NCBI RefSeq assembly: GCF_022569295.1
Contig: NZ_JAKFIA010000001.1
Coordinates: 573,001 to 637,000 of the forward strand
Source: Pedomonas mirosovicensis
GTDB lineage: Bacteria; Pseudomonadota; Alphaproteobacteria; Sphingomonadales; Sphingomonadaceae
DNA length: 64,000 bases
Direction of reading: 5' to 3'
In this document: positions 18,229 through 27,125 of the stretch, piece by piece
How positions within the stretch are numbered: position 1 is the stretch's first letter
How the letters are laid out: each line of letters begins with the position of its first letter
Program-made: the position numbers and the translations under genes
Notes under the pieces: generated by a model
What the model was told of the DNA's origin: nothing
Database searches by the model: none
What the model saw: only the letters and a program-made list of their open reading frames with translations

Positions 18229-19605
18229 TCAGCAGAGGCCCGGCTGCTGGGCGAACTGGATCGGCAGGATTCCCTGGGGCGGGCCAAATTGCTGGCCGCC
18301 AAAGGGCTGCTGGCCAAAGGACTGTTGGCCAAAGGACTGTTGGCCAAACGGCTGTTGGCCAAACGGCTGTTGCTGCTGCTGGAACTGCGGCATGGCCTGG
18401 AACGGCAGGAAGCCGCCCAGCTGGCCGGCAAGGCCGCCGATGGTCTGGCCAAGCCCCTGGTTGCCGAACGCGCCGCCGATGGCCCCGCCGATCGGCGCCC
18501 CATACTGTTTCAGCAGGTTGCCGAAGAAGCCCTGTGGCGCGAACTGCTGTTGGCCGAACGGCGCGCCGAACTGCTGGCCGCCAAAGGGCTGCTGACCAAA
18601 CGGTTGCTGGCCAAACGGCTGCTGCTGGAGTTGCGGCATGGCCTGGAACGGCAGGAAGCTGCCCAGCTGGCCGGCAAGACCGCCGATGGTCTGGCCAAGC
18701 CCCTGGTTGCCGAATGCGCTGCCAATGGCCCCGCCGATCGGCGCGCCATACTGCTTCAGCAGGTTGCCGAAGAAGCCCTGCGGTGCGAACTGTTGCTGCT
18801 GCTCAAACGGCGAGCCGAACTGCTGGCCGCCAAAGGGCTGCTGACCAAACGGCTGTTGCTGCTGCTGGAGTTGCGGCATGGCCTGGAACGGCAGGAAGCC
18901 GCCCAGCTGGCCGGCAAGGCCGCCGATGGTTTGGCCAAGCCCCTGGTTGCCGAACAGGTTGCCGATGGCGCCGCCAACCGGCGCGCCGTACTGCTTCAGC
19001 AGGTTGCCGAAGAAGCCCTGCGGTGCGAACTGCTGTTGCTCAAACGGCGAGCCGAACTGCTGGCCGCCAAAGGGCTGCTGACCAAAAGACTGCTGACCAA
19101 ACGGTTGCTGCTGTTGGAGTTGCGGCATGGCCTGGAACGGCAGGAAGCCGCCCAGCTGGCCGGCAAGGCCGCCGATGGCCTGGCCGAGCCCCTGGTTGCC
19201 AAAGGCGCCGCCGATGGCTCCGCCGATCGGCGCGCCATACTGCTTCAGCAGGTTGCCGAAGAAGCCCTGCGGCGCGAACTGCTGCTGCAGTTGCTGAAGC
19301 TGTTGCAGTTGTTGCAATTGTTGCAGCTGGTCCATCTGCGGAAATGGCTGCTGGAACTGGGATTGGAATTCCGGCGCGGCCTGGAAGGGCAGGAAACCGC
19401 CCAGAATGCCGCCAAGGGTGCTGCCCACGGTCTGCCCCGTGCCCTGGTTGCCGAAGAGCCCGCCTATCGCGCGGCCGGCCAGACCGCCAAGCGTGCCTCC
19501 CAGAAAGCCGCCGCCGAAGCCCTGCGGCGAATACTGGCCCGCTCCGTCGAGGACGCCATAGGGAATCGACCCATAAGGGGCCTGACTTGCTGTCACGTCG
19601 ATCAT
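18229..19605 (-). CDS. Gly/Gln/Phe-rich tandem repeat protein with glycine-zipper segments
   Basis: A 458-residue protein of no known family. Four near-identical units of 80-90 residues begin at residues 110, 193, 273 and 355, each with FAPQGFFGNLLKQYGAP. Each unit continues as a glycine-zipper stretch (IGGAIGGAFGNQGLGQTIGG...), then GGFLPFQAMPQ, then a run of PFGQQPFGQQ modules. A divergent fifth unit fills residues 25-90, joined by a (QQL)n stretch. No signal peptide. The frame opens at 19677, but the ATG at 19605, seven bases after AAAGAGG, is the clear start. Composition suggests self-assembly: membrane-active or amyloid-like zippers alternating with Gln-rich spacers. The downstream subtilase could process the junctions (inference). 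Confident as a gene, ignorant of function. Confidence 0.82.
   Translation of the reverse strand: MIDVTASQAPYGSIPYGVLDGAGQYSPQGFGGGFLGGTLGGLAGRAIGGLFGNQGTGQTVGSTLGGILGGFLPFQAAPEFQSQFQQPFPQMDQLQQLQQLQQLQQLQQQFAPQGFFGNLLKQYGAPIGGAIGGAFGNQGLGQAIGGLAGQLGGFLPFQAMPQLQQQQPFGQQSFGQQPFGGQQFGSPFEQQQFAPQGFFGNLLKQYGAPVGGAIGNLFGNQGLGQTIGGLAGQLGGFLPFQAMPQLQQQQQPFGQQPFGGQQFGSPFEQQQQFAPQGFFGNLLKQYGAPIGGAIGSAFGNQGLGQTIGGLAGQLGSFLPFQAMPQLQQQPFGQQPFGQQPFGGQQFGAPFGQQQFAPQGFFGNLLKQYGAPIGGAIGGAFGNQGLGQTIGGLAGQLGGFLPFQAMPQFQQQQQPFGQQPFGQQSFGQQSFGQQPFGGQQFGPPQGILPIQFAQQPGLC
18286..19278 (-). repeat. Four tandem coding repeats of about 240-265 bp
   Basis: Units at about 19278-19030, 19029-18790, 18789-18544 and 18543-18286, named from the first FAPQGFF residue of each. 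The DNA is nearly as conserved as the protein, including silent positions, which suggests recent expansion or gene conversion. Units differ mainly in the number of PFGQQ modules. Confidence 0.85.
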
Positions 19606-19763
19606 GTTGACCTCTTTTTCGATATAAAAGTTGAAAAGTTGCTGTGATGAAATTCCCAATGAGTGGAACGCAACCAAAGGGCATCACTTTAAAGCAACGA
19701 ACGAAAAAAGGAGGCCGTTTACCCGAAAACAGGGATGATTTATTAAAACTGTGTGTATAAGTA

Positions 19764-19790
19764 CGCTTTATTGTATTTAAATATAAAGCG
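19764..19790. promoter_or_regulatory. AT-rich inverted repeat, candidate operator
   Basis: Perfect 8-bp arms CGCTTTAT (19764-19771) and ATAAAGCG (19783-19790) around an 11-bp AT spacer. It lies about 160 bases upstream of the repeat-protein start. Confidence 0.45.
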
Positions 19791-19799
19791 ATATAGCAT

Positions 19800-19817
19800 T
19801 TCTATATTTAAATAGAA
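19800..19817. promoter_or_regulatory. Second AT-rich inverted repeat, candidate operator
   Basis: TTCTAT (19800-19805) and ATAGAA (19812-19817) around ATTTAA, nine bases from the first inverted repeat. Paired sites are typical of regulator binding, but no regulator gene is adjacent. Confidence 0.4.
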
Positions 19818-20450
19818 TGACGATCTACAAATAAAACGTGGGCGTACCAAGATGCTGGTCTCGGTTCCGATAGGACGACCCTGGCCTTTCGGCACGGGGG
19901 GCGTCCGGTTGGCAAAACGGGTGAGAAAACAAATTGAACGACCGCCGAGACGGCCGCGGCCTCCTGGCCTTGAGAGCGGCAGGCATTGCCACCGTCACGT
20001 GTGAGCTGATGCACGCCGCCCCCTCGCCCACAACTCCACAGCTGACGTTTTGGTCCCTTCTGTGGCTGCTTTTTTTACTATTTGGTTCGCATCCGGCGAT
20101 AGGCGAGCCGAAGGGCGTAGAAGTCGCCTTTTTCGGGGCGCATGAAAAACGGGAGAGGAGAGGGAAAAAGTGGCGCGTGGTTGCTGGGGTGCCTGCGAGG
20201 GGGGGAAGGCAAGCACGGCAACACTTAAGGGGGAGGAACGCGCCGGCCGCCCTTTTACGCTTATGACGCGGCGCGGCTACTCCCCAATTCCGCAACTCAG
20301 AATTGGTGATACGAGAACAATGGAGGCTGCGGGAGGCCGTGCGCTCACCGGCGCGGCTGGCGGCCCGTCGAACGCGGGCCTGCGACCTAATCATCCTGTT
20401 CTGCTGCGCTCTTTTGAGAACAAGGGAATGCCGCCCGGCCAGAGGATGCC

Positions 20451-22520
20451 CTAGCGCGGCGGAAGGGATGTGGCGGAGCCGTTGATGTATGCGCCCAGCG
20501 CTTCCGGCGGCAGCGGACGGCCGATGAGATAGCCTTGCACGGTCTGGCACCGTCGCTGGCGCAGAAACTCCAGCTGCTTGGGCGTCTCTACGCCTTCGGC
20601 GGTAACCGTGAGGCCCATGGAGTGGGCCAGCTCCAGAATGGCGGCGACGATGGCATCGCCCCCCTGGCTGGCATTCAGATCCTGCACGAACGAGCGGTCG
20701 ATCTTCAGCTTGCTGACCGGCAGATGCTTCAGCACCGCCAGCGAGGAGTAGCCTGTGCCGAAGTCGTCGATCGCCACCTGCACGCCCAGGTCGCGCAGGC
20801 GCTGCAACCGGCCGCTGATCGCCTCCGGGTCTTCCATGATGAGGGATTCGGTGACTTCCAGCTCCAGGCACTCAGGAGCCAGGCCGGTCTCAGCCAGCAC
20901 GCGCGCAACCTCATCGACGAAGCAATCGCTTTCCATCTGCCGCGCCGAGACGTTGACGGCCACCAGGAGCGAGCGCCGCAGCGCGCTGTTCCAGCTGGCC
21001 GCCTGGGCGCAGGCGGTGCGAAGCACATAGCTGCCGAGGTCGGCGATGAGGCCGGTCGATTCCGCCAGCGGGATGAAGGTCGATGGCGGCACCACGCCCA
21101 GCTTGGGGTGAGACCAGCGCGACAGCGCCTCAAAGCCGATCAACCCCTGGTCGTCCGCCCGCACGATGGGCTGGTAGACCAGCGACAGGCCGCCGTTGCG
21201 AAGGGCGGCGCTCAGCTCTTGCTCTATGAAGGCGCGCTCGCGGAAGGTCTCGTTCATGCCCACTTCGTAGAAGCCCAGCGGCGCGCCGTCCCGCCGGGCG
21301 CGCACCAGGGCCATCTCGGCATTGGCAATCAGCGTCTCGGCATCGCCGCCGTCGCTGGGGGCAATGGCCGCGCCCATGACAATGCTAACGGAGAGGGTCT
21401 TGCCGTGCAGCTCGATCGGGGCGTGAAGGATCTGGCTCAGCGCTCCGGCCAGCTCCTGCGCGGCTTCCAGACTGTCGATGGAGGAGACCGCCAGGGCGAA
21501 GTCATCCCCGGCGAAGCGCGATACCAGGCCGGTCTGGCCGCAGACATCCTCCAGCCGGTGGCCGATGATCGTTAGCACCTCGTCGCCCGTGCGGGCGCCC
21601 ATCATGTTGTTGATGTCCTGAAACCGGCTGATGTCCAGCCGCACCACCAGGAGGAAGGTGTCCGAGCCGTTCCGCTGCTCGATCCGGCCTTCCAGAATCC
21701 GCATGAACTGGGCGCGGTTGGGCAAGCCCGTCAGCGAATCGAAGTGAGTCAGCCGCTCGATCCGCCAGTCCTTCTCCTTGGTGTGGCTGATGTCGATGGC
21801 AACGCCCGCCACCCGCATGGGCTCGCCGTCGGCATCGGTCAACAGCCGGCCCCGCACCTCGAACCAGGCAGTGGTGCCGTCCTCGCGCATGACCCGGTAC
21901 TGGGCGGAATGCTCCTGCTCCGGCTCCTGCAGCGCCTGGCTGATGACATTGCCGAACTGCGCCCGGTCATCGGGGTGGATGCGCTCAAGCACATCGGCCC
22001 AGGTGTAGGCGGCGCCGCGCCCGGTTCCGGTAAGGTCGGTCAGATGGGCGGAGAGGTAGAAGGTACGGCTGGGAAAATGCCACTCCCACACGCCGCTCTT
22101 GGTGGCGGCAAGCGCAATGCCAAGGCGTTCGGAATTCTGCTGCGCCCGGGCCTGCTGGTTCAGCGTGCGCTGCGTGGCCTGCCGCAACAGGCCGTACAGC
22201 AGGGCGGCGCTGACCAGCGTGAAGGCGATGCCCTTGAAGGTCTGGACCATGGCCAGCTGGTCCGGGCTGCTGGACAGGAGTTCGACCAGGATGTCTGTCA
22301 GCATCACCCACAGGACGCTGGCGATGGCGAACAGCAGGCTGGCAGTCAGCGGTAGGCGGGCGAGGAAGGTGTTGGCATCCTGCGCCGGCGGCGCGACGAC
22401 AGGGGAGTCCGGCGTCGGGAGGCGTACGCGCGTGCCTGTTGACCGACCCCTGCCTGGGGTGCCGTTGCGAGGGAACGACTCTCGCTGGTCAACTGGTCCA
22501 ACGGGCATAACGGACGCCAA
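20451..22520 (-). CDS. PAS-GGDEF-EAL protein, probable c-di-GMP phosphodiesterase
   Basis: A 689-residue membrane signalling protein. Two helices lie at about residues 57-75 and 95-113; a PAS/PAC segment at about 130-250 (GVWEWHFPSRTFYLS...RVAGVAIDISHTKEKD); a GGDEF domain at about 260-420; and an EAL domain at about 430-680. The cyclase motif is degenerate (FAGDDF for GGDEF). The EAL domain is intact: FEALSRW, NVSARQ, LELEVTES, DDFGTGYSSL, KIDRSF and AEGVE. It should hydrolyse c-di-GMP, with the dead GGDEF as a possible GTP sensor. The product begins with a Pro/Arg-rich cytoplasmic stretch; a later start is possible. Confidence 0.88.
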   Translation of the reverse strand: MASVMPVGPVDQRESFPRNGTPGRGRSTGTRVRLPTPDSPVVAPPAQDANTFLARLPLTASLLFAIASVLWVMLTDILVELLSSSPDQLAMVQTFKGIAFTLVSAALLYGLLRQATQRTLNQQARAQQNSERLGIALAATKSGVWEWHFPSRTFYLSAHLTDLTGTGRGAAYTWADVLERIHPDDRAQFGNVISQALQEPEQEHSAQYRVMREDGTTAWFEVRGRLLTDADGEPMRVAGVAIDISHTKEKDWRIERLTHFDSLTGLPNRAQFMRILEGRIEQRNGSDTFLLVVRLDISRFQDINNMMGARTGDEVLTIIGHRLEDVCGQTGLVSRFAGDDFALAVSSIDSLEAAQELAGALSQILHAPIELHGKTLSVSIVMGAAIAPSDGGDAETLIANAEMALVRARRDGAPLGFYEVGMNETFRERAFIEQELSAALRNGGLSLVYQPIVRADDQGLIGFEALSRWSHPKLGVVPPSTFIPLAESTGLIADLGSYVLRTACAQAASWNSALRRSLLVAVNVSARQMESDCFVDEVARVLAETGLAPECLELEVTESLIMEDPEAISGRLQRLRDLGVQVAIDDFGTGYSSLAVLKHLPVSKLKIDRSFVQDLNASQGGDAIVAAILELAHSMGLTVTAEGVETPKQLEFLRQRRCQTVQGYLIGRPLPPEALGAYINGSATSLPPR

Positions 22521-22709
22521 ACTCCTACGATACCCACAAACCGTTCAGGAAACGACGCAGGGCAGCTTTTCTGAAAAGAGATAGGTGAATAGGGCCCAAA
22601 TGCTAAGCTTGAATTAAAAACCATGGGCAGCGGTTGATTTGTTTTTGGGTTTGCAAAGCCAAAATTCCTCTCAATGATGACGCCAATGCAACGGAGGGAG
22701 GAATTGACC

Positions 22710-24497
22710 GTGAAGAAGACCTTGCGGGCCGCAGCGCTTTGCGCCGCCCTGTTTGCGACAGGCAGTGCCCACGGCGAGACGGCGGATCAGTCGTCTGGCG
22801 CCTTCTCGAAGATTCTGTCGGATCACTGGGCCTGGTCGCTGTCGCAGGAGCCGGTGATGGCATCGAGCTTCGGTGAGCGCGCTTACGACGGCAAGCTGGG
22901 CGATCTCACCATCGCGGGGCTGGACAAGCGCAAGGCGGCGTTGGAGGCGTTCATCCAGCGGCTGGAGGCGGTGCCCGACGCCTCGCTCAGCGAGCAGAAC
23001 CGGCTCAACAAGGCCATTTTGCTGCGCGAGCTGCGCGATGAGGCAGAAGGGCTGGGCTTCGGCCAGCGGCTGATGCTGTTCACCACCTACTATGGCTGGC
23101 ACAGCGGCTTTGCCGGACTGCCGGATCGCCACCCCTTCTTCAACAAGGCGGATTACGAAAGCTATATCGGCCGTCTCAACGACTACGCGCGCTACAATGC
23201 CGAAGGGCTTGCCACCAGCCGCGAGGCGGTGCGCCGGGGCTTCGTGCAGGCATGCGACGCCATGGGCGGGTTCGAGAAGACCATCGAGGCGCACATCGTT
23301 GACGATGCGTCCAAGTCCGTCTTCATGAAGCCGTTCGCGCGCAAGCCCGCCAACATTACGGATGCGGACTGGGCAAGGCTGAAGGCTGAGGCCGAGAAGG
23401 CGGTTATGACCAAGGTCGTCCCGGCGTACCGGGACATGGCGGCCTTCTACAAGAACGAGTACGCTCCCAACTGCCGCAAGACGGCGGGCATCTCCGCAAC
23501 GCCCGACGGCGCGAAATACTACGCCTACAGCGCCAGGGCGATGACCACCACCAACCTCAGCCCTGAGGAGATCCACCAGATCGGCCTTAAGGAAGTGGCG
23601 CGCATCCGCGCCGAGATGGATGGGGTGGTCAAGCGCTCCGGCTTCAAGGGTGACCGCAAGGCGTTTATCCAGATGCTGCGGACCGACCCGCGCTTCTACG
23701 TGAAGACGCCCGAGGAACTGCTGATGCGCTCCGGCGCGCTGGCCAAGCAGATCGACGGCGAGCTGCCCCGGTTCTTCGGCCGCCTGCCGCGCCTGCCCTA
23801 CACGGTGAAGCCCATTCCGGCCGACCAGGCCGAAGGCACCACCACCGCCTATTACATGTCCGGCCTGATGCAGGCGGGGCGCGCGGGCACCTATGCGGTC
23901 AATACCTCCAAGCTCGACCAGCGGCCGCTGTTCGAAATGCCCTCGCTGACATTGCATGAGGCGGTGCCGGGCCATCACCTGCAAATCGCCCTCCAGCAGG
24001 AGCTGGACCTGCCGCTGTTCCGCCGCCACCTGTCGCACTTCACCGCCTTCACCGAAGGCTGGGGCCTCTATGCCGAGCGGCTGGGCTACGACATGGGCCT
24101 TTATGACGACCCCTACGCCGAGTTCGGCCGCCTCTCCTACGAGATGTGGCGCGCCTGCCGCCTGGTGGTCGATACCGGCATCCACGCCAAGGGCTGGACC
24201 AAGGAGCAGGCGATGGACTTCATGCTGGAGAATACGGCGCTGAGCCGCCACAACATCGAGGCGGAGGTGAACCGCTATATCTCCTGGCCCGGCCAGGCGC
24301 TGGCCTACAAGATCGGCGAGCTGAAGATCCGTGAGCTGCGCGCAAAAGCCGAGAAGGCGCTGGGCGAGCGGTTCGACATCCGCGCCTTCCACGACGCGGT
24401 GCTCGAGAACGGCTCCGTACCGCTTGATGTGCTGGAGAGCCACATCAACGGCTGGATCGCCAAGCAACAGCAGCAGGTGGCCCAAAAGGCCGCCTGA
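22710..24497 (+). CDS. DUF885 family exported protein, copy 1
   Basis: A 595-residue secreted or periplasmic protein of the DUF885 family, whose fold and HExxH-like motif (LHEAVPGHHLQ here) suggest a metallopeptidase. The GTG at 22710, eight bases after GGAGGGAGG, gives a textbook signal peptide (MKKTLRAAALCAALFATGSAHG); the frame itself opens at 22674. The conserved C-terminal half includes FTAFTEGWGLYAERLGYDMG and SRHNIEAEVNRYI. It is followed by a terminator and a second, similar gene. Its substrate is unknown. Confidence 0.88.
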   Translation: MKKTLRAAALCAALFATGSAHGETADQSSGAFSKILSDHWAWSLSQEPVMASSFGERAYDGKLGDLTIAGLDKRKAALEAFIQRLEAVPDASLSEQNRLNKAILLRELRDEAEGLGFGQRLMLFTTYYGWHSGFAGLPDRHPFFNKADYESYIGRLNDYARYNAEGLATSREAVRRGFVQACDAMGGFEKTIEAHIVDDASKSVFMKPFARKPANITDADWARLKAEAEKAVMTKVVPAYRDMAAFYKNEYAPNCRKTAGISATPDGAKYYAYSARAMTTTNLSPEEIHQIGLKEVARIRAEMDGVVKRSGFKGDRKAFIQMLRTDPRFYVKTPEELLMRSGALAKQIDGELPRFFGRLPRLPYTVKPIPADQAEGTTTAYYMSGLMQAGRAGTYAVNTSKLDQRPLFEMPSLTLHEAVPGHHLQIALQQELDLPLFRRHLSHFTAFTEGWGLYAERLGYDMGLYDDPYAEFGRLSYEMWRACRLVVDTGIHAKGWTKEQAMDFMLENTALSRHNIEAEVNRYISWPGQALAYKIGELKIRELRAKAEKALGERFDIRAFHDAVLENGSVPLDVLESHINGWIAKQQQQVAQKAA

Positions 24498-24523
24498 GGC
24501 CCTCCCTTCAGAGACAACAAGAG

Positions 24524-24552
24524 CGGGGCCTGCCACCGGCAGGCCCCGTTTC
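24524..24552 (+). terminator. Rho-independent terminator after DUF885 copy 1
   Basis: CGGGGCCTGCC (24524-24534) and GGCAGGCCCCG (24538-24548) form a perfect 11-bp stem with a three-base loop, followed by TTTCGTTT. It separates the two DUF885 genes into distinct transcripts. Confidence 0.85.
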
Positions 24553-24640
24553 GTTTGCGCCAGGCGCAAGAATATACGCGCCTTCCTTCAAGGAGATAAG
24601 GCTGGCCAAATAGGCGCCTCACAACCGGCAAGGGGGCGAG

Positions 24641-26431
24641 ATGGCAATGCGGAGAATCCTTCGGGCGGCGGCCCTGGCGGCGGCGCTGCTGACAAGCACG
24701 GCGGTTCACGGCGCACAGACGCAAGCCTCTGCGGACTTCAGCAAATTCATGGAAGACTATTGGGTCTGGACGCTGGAGGAGCTGCCCCTGCAAGCCGCCA
24801 TGCAGGGTTACAAGGAATACGAAGGCAGGCTGGGCAGCCTTTCCATTGAATACATGCAATGGCGCAAGGCTTCGTTCGAGAAGTTCATGCGGCGGTTGGA
24901 GGCCATTCCCGACGCCGGGCTCAACGAAGAGGAACGGCTGAACAAAGCCATCCTGCTGCACAGCCTGCGAGACGACCGCGACCGGTTTGGCTCCCGCCAT
25001 GAGATGATTCTGTTCCGGCCCTATGGGGCCTGGCATAGCGGATTGGCGGACCTGCTGGCGAGCCTGCCCTTCCAGACCAAGGCGCATTACGAACGCCATA
25101 TCGCCTATCTGAACGACTTCTTACGCGTGAACGCCGAAGGCATCGCCACCAGTCGTGAGGCGCTGCGCCAGGGCCTCGTGCAGTCCTGTGCCGTACTGAA
25201 CGGTTTCGAGAAGACCATTCAAGTGCACATTGTTAAAGACGTGTCGCACTCCGCTTTCATGAAGCCGTTTGCGCGCAAGCCGAGCAGCATATCAGAGGCG
25301 GATTGGGCAGTGCTGAAGGCACGGGCAGAAGAGATCGTCAGCCAGAAGATCATCCCCGCCTTGCAGGAACTGGAAACCTTTTATCTCAAGGAATATGCGC
25401 CGAATTGCCGGGAGTCGGTCAGTGTCGCATCGCTGCCTGATGGCGCCGCCTACTATGCCGCCCTGGTGCGCGTTGCGACCTCTACGGACCTGACGCCAGA
25501 TGACATCCATCAGATCGGCTTGAAGGAAGTGGCGCGCATCCGCGCCGAGATGGACAAGGTTATCGAGCGCTCCGGCTTCAAGGACGACCGCAAGGCGTTC
25601 ATCGAGATGCTGCGGACCGACCCGCGCTTCTACGCAAAGTCTCCCGATGAACTGGTGATGCGCGCCCGCGCGCTGGCCAAGCAGATCGATGGCGAACTGC
25701 CTAAGCTTTTCAGGCGGTTGCCCCGCCTGCCCTATACGGTGAAGCCCATGGGGGCCGATTATGCCGAAGGGGCACCGACAGCCTACTTCAATCCCGGCAT
25801 GTTGGAGGCTGGCCTTCCTGGCATCTTCGAAATCAATACCTCCAAGCTCGACCAGCGACCGCTGTTCGAGCTGCCGGCTTTGACGCTGCATGAGGCGGTG
25901 CCGGGCCATCATCTGCAAATCTCGCTCCAGCAAGAGATGGAGATGCCCGAAATCCGGCGGCACCGCATCGGGTTCACGGCCTTCACCGAAGGCTGGGGCC
26001 TCTATGCGGAACTGCTCGGTTACGAGATGGGCCTTTATGATGATCCCTACGCCGAGTTCGGCCGTCTCTCCTACGAGATGTGGCGCGCCTGCCGCCTCGT
26101 GGTTGACACCGGCATCCACGCCAAGGGCTGGAGCAAGGAACAGGCGATTGAATACCTGCTCGAAAACACGGCGCTGAGCCGTCACAACATCGAGGCGGAG
26201 GTGAACCGATACATTGCCTCGCCCGGCCAGGCGCTGGCTTACAAGATCGGCGAGCTGAAGATCCGTGAGCTGCGCGCGAAAGCCGAGAAGGCGCTGGGCG
26301 AGAAGTTCGACCTGCGCGCCTTTCACGATGCGGTGCTCGAGAACGGCTCCGTCCCGCTCGACGTGCTGGAGAGCCACATCAACGGCTGGATCGCCAGGCA
26401 ACAGCAGCAGGCGGCCCAGAAGGCGGCGTGA
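24641..26431 (+). CDS. DUF885 family exported protein, copy 2
   Basis: A 596-residue paralogue of the preceding gene, with signal peptide MAMRRILRAAALAAALLTSTAVHG and the same LHEAVPGHHLQ motif. The N-terminal third has diverged clearly, while the last 550 or so bases are nearly identical in DNA to copy 1 (SRHNIEAEVNRYIASPGQALAYK onward). That pattern points to tandem duplication with later gene conversion of the 3' half. GGGGGCGAG precedes the ATG. The divergent N-terminal region could set substrate preference. Confidence 0.88.
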   Translation: MAMRRILRAAALAAALLTSTAVHGAQTQASADFSKFMEDYWVWTLEELPLQAAMQGYKEYEGRLGSLSIEYMQWRKASFEKFMRRLEAIPDAGLNEEERLNKAILLHSLRDDRDRFGSRHEMILFRPYGAWHSGLADLLASLPFQTKAHYERHIAYLNDFLRVNAEGIATSREALRQGLVQSCAVLNGFEKTIQVHIVKDVSHSAFMKPFARKPSSISEADWAVLKARAEEIVSQKIIPALQELETFYLKEYAPNCRESVSVASLPDGAAYYAALVRVATSTDLTPDDIHQIGLKEVARIRAEMDKVIERSGFKDDRKAFIEMLRTDPRFYAKSPDELVMRARALAKQIDGELPKLFRRLPRLPYTVKPMGADYAEGAPTAYFNPGMLEAGLPGIFEINTSKLDQRPLFELPALTLHEAVPGHHLQISLQQEMEMPEIRRHRIGFTAFTEGWGLYAELLGYEMGLYDDPYAEFGRLSYEMWRACRLVVDTGIHAKGWSKEQAIEYLLENTALSRHNIEAEVNRYIASPGQALAYKIGELKIRELRAKAEKALGEKFDLRAFHDAVLENGSVPLDVLESHINGWIARQQQQAAQKAA

Positions 26432-26450
26432 TTTTACGGGTGGCTTTCTG

Positions 26451-26477
26451 TTTGCAGGAGGGTCTTCCCTGCGAAAA
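26451..26477. repeat. Dispersed hairpin family, short copy
   Basis: TTTGCAGG...CCTGCGAAA between the convergent DUF885 and macrodomain genes; a shortened member of the GCAGGGG/CCCCTGC family. Confidence 0.4.
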
Positions 26478-26485
26478 GAAACCCT

Positions 26486-27013
26486 TCAGGAAGCCCTGCC
26501 CTCCGCCTCCACCGCCTCCCGGTAGGCTCGCGCCGAGGGTTCGCTGAAACAGACGAAGATCACCTTGTCCATGGCGTTCGGGTGGGCGGCCAGCCAGTCG
26601 AGCGTGGTGCGGGCGGCGATGCGCGCGGCCTCATCGGCCGGGTAGCCGTAGACGCCGGTGGAGATGGCGGGAAAGGCGATGGCGCGAAGGCCGTGGTGAG
26701 CGGCGAGGTCGAGGCTGTTGCGATAGCAGCGGGCCAGCAGTTCCGGCTCCCCGGCCTGTCCGCCGCGCCAGATGGGGCCGACGGTGTGGATGACATGCCG
26801 GGCGGGCAGGTTGTAGCCCTTGGTGATGCGCGCCTCACCGGTGGGGCAGCCGCCCAGGCCGCGGCATTCGGCGAGCAGTTCGGGCCCGGCCGCGCGGTGG
26901 ATCGCGCCGTCCACCCCGCCGCCGCCCAGCAGGCTTTCGTTGGCGGCGTTGACGATGGCATCGAGCGCGCAGGTGGTGATATCGCCGGTTATGACCTCAA
27001 GCCGATCAGACAT
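26486..27013 (-). CDS. Macrodomain protein, O-acetyl-ADP-ribose deacetylase type
   Basis: A 175-residue single macrodomain of the MacroD/YmdB class. Motifs in order: [27 protein letters not shown] (adenine and ribose contacts), [28 protein letters not shown], and [13 protein letters not shown]. Such enzymes remove acetyl from O-acetyl-ADP-ribose or ADP-ribose from proteins. ATG 27013 fits the family N-terminus; the frame extends further upstream without coding character. It is divergent from the hydrolase at 27126 and may share a promoter region with it. Confidence 0.9.
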   Translation of the reverse strand: MSDRLEVITGDITTCALDAIVNAANESLLGGGGVDGAIHRAAGPELLAECRGLGGCPTGEARITKGYNLPARHVIHTVGPIWRGGQAGEPELLARCYRNSLDLAAHHGLRAIAFPAISTGVYGYPADEAARIAARTTLDWLAAHPNAMDKVIFVCFSEPSARAYREAVEAEGRAS

Positions 27014-27125
27014 GTTTCTTCTCCATGCGCTTGCGGCTAATCTGCTGATGGTTTTGAGTGCCTTGGGCGCGTTTCGTCCCGAGGGAATGAGCATAGGATG
27101 AACCGGAAGGGCTGGAAGGGCCGCT

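Larger units (their letters stand above)
19606..20450. promoter_or_regulatory. 845-bp intergenic region upstream of the repeat-protein gene
   Basis: No supported gene. It starts with about 250 bases (19610-19860) far richer in A+T than the surrounding DNA, holding two inverted repeats, and probably carries the repeat-protein promoter. The right part is GC-rich, with CCAATTC (20284-20290) and GAATTGG (20300-20306) forming a third small inverted repeat. A 110-codon open frame at 19934-20266 lacks a ribosome site and coding character. Confidence 0.5.

Noticed and set aside
18121-19647. 508-codon open frame on the plus strand across the repeat-protein gene, with Leu/Ala/Lys repeats (LLAKGLLAKRL)
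   Set aside because: It is the mirror of the minus-strand repeats and has no ribosome site. The minus reading has a clear start, ribosome site and zipper/Gln composition. Low stop frequency follows from GC content and repetition.
19934-20266. 110-codon plus-strand frame with one hydrophobic segment
   Set aside because: No ribosome site and no coding character outside a short Leu/Phe-rich stretch; it lies in a long non-coding region.
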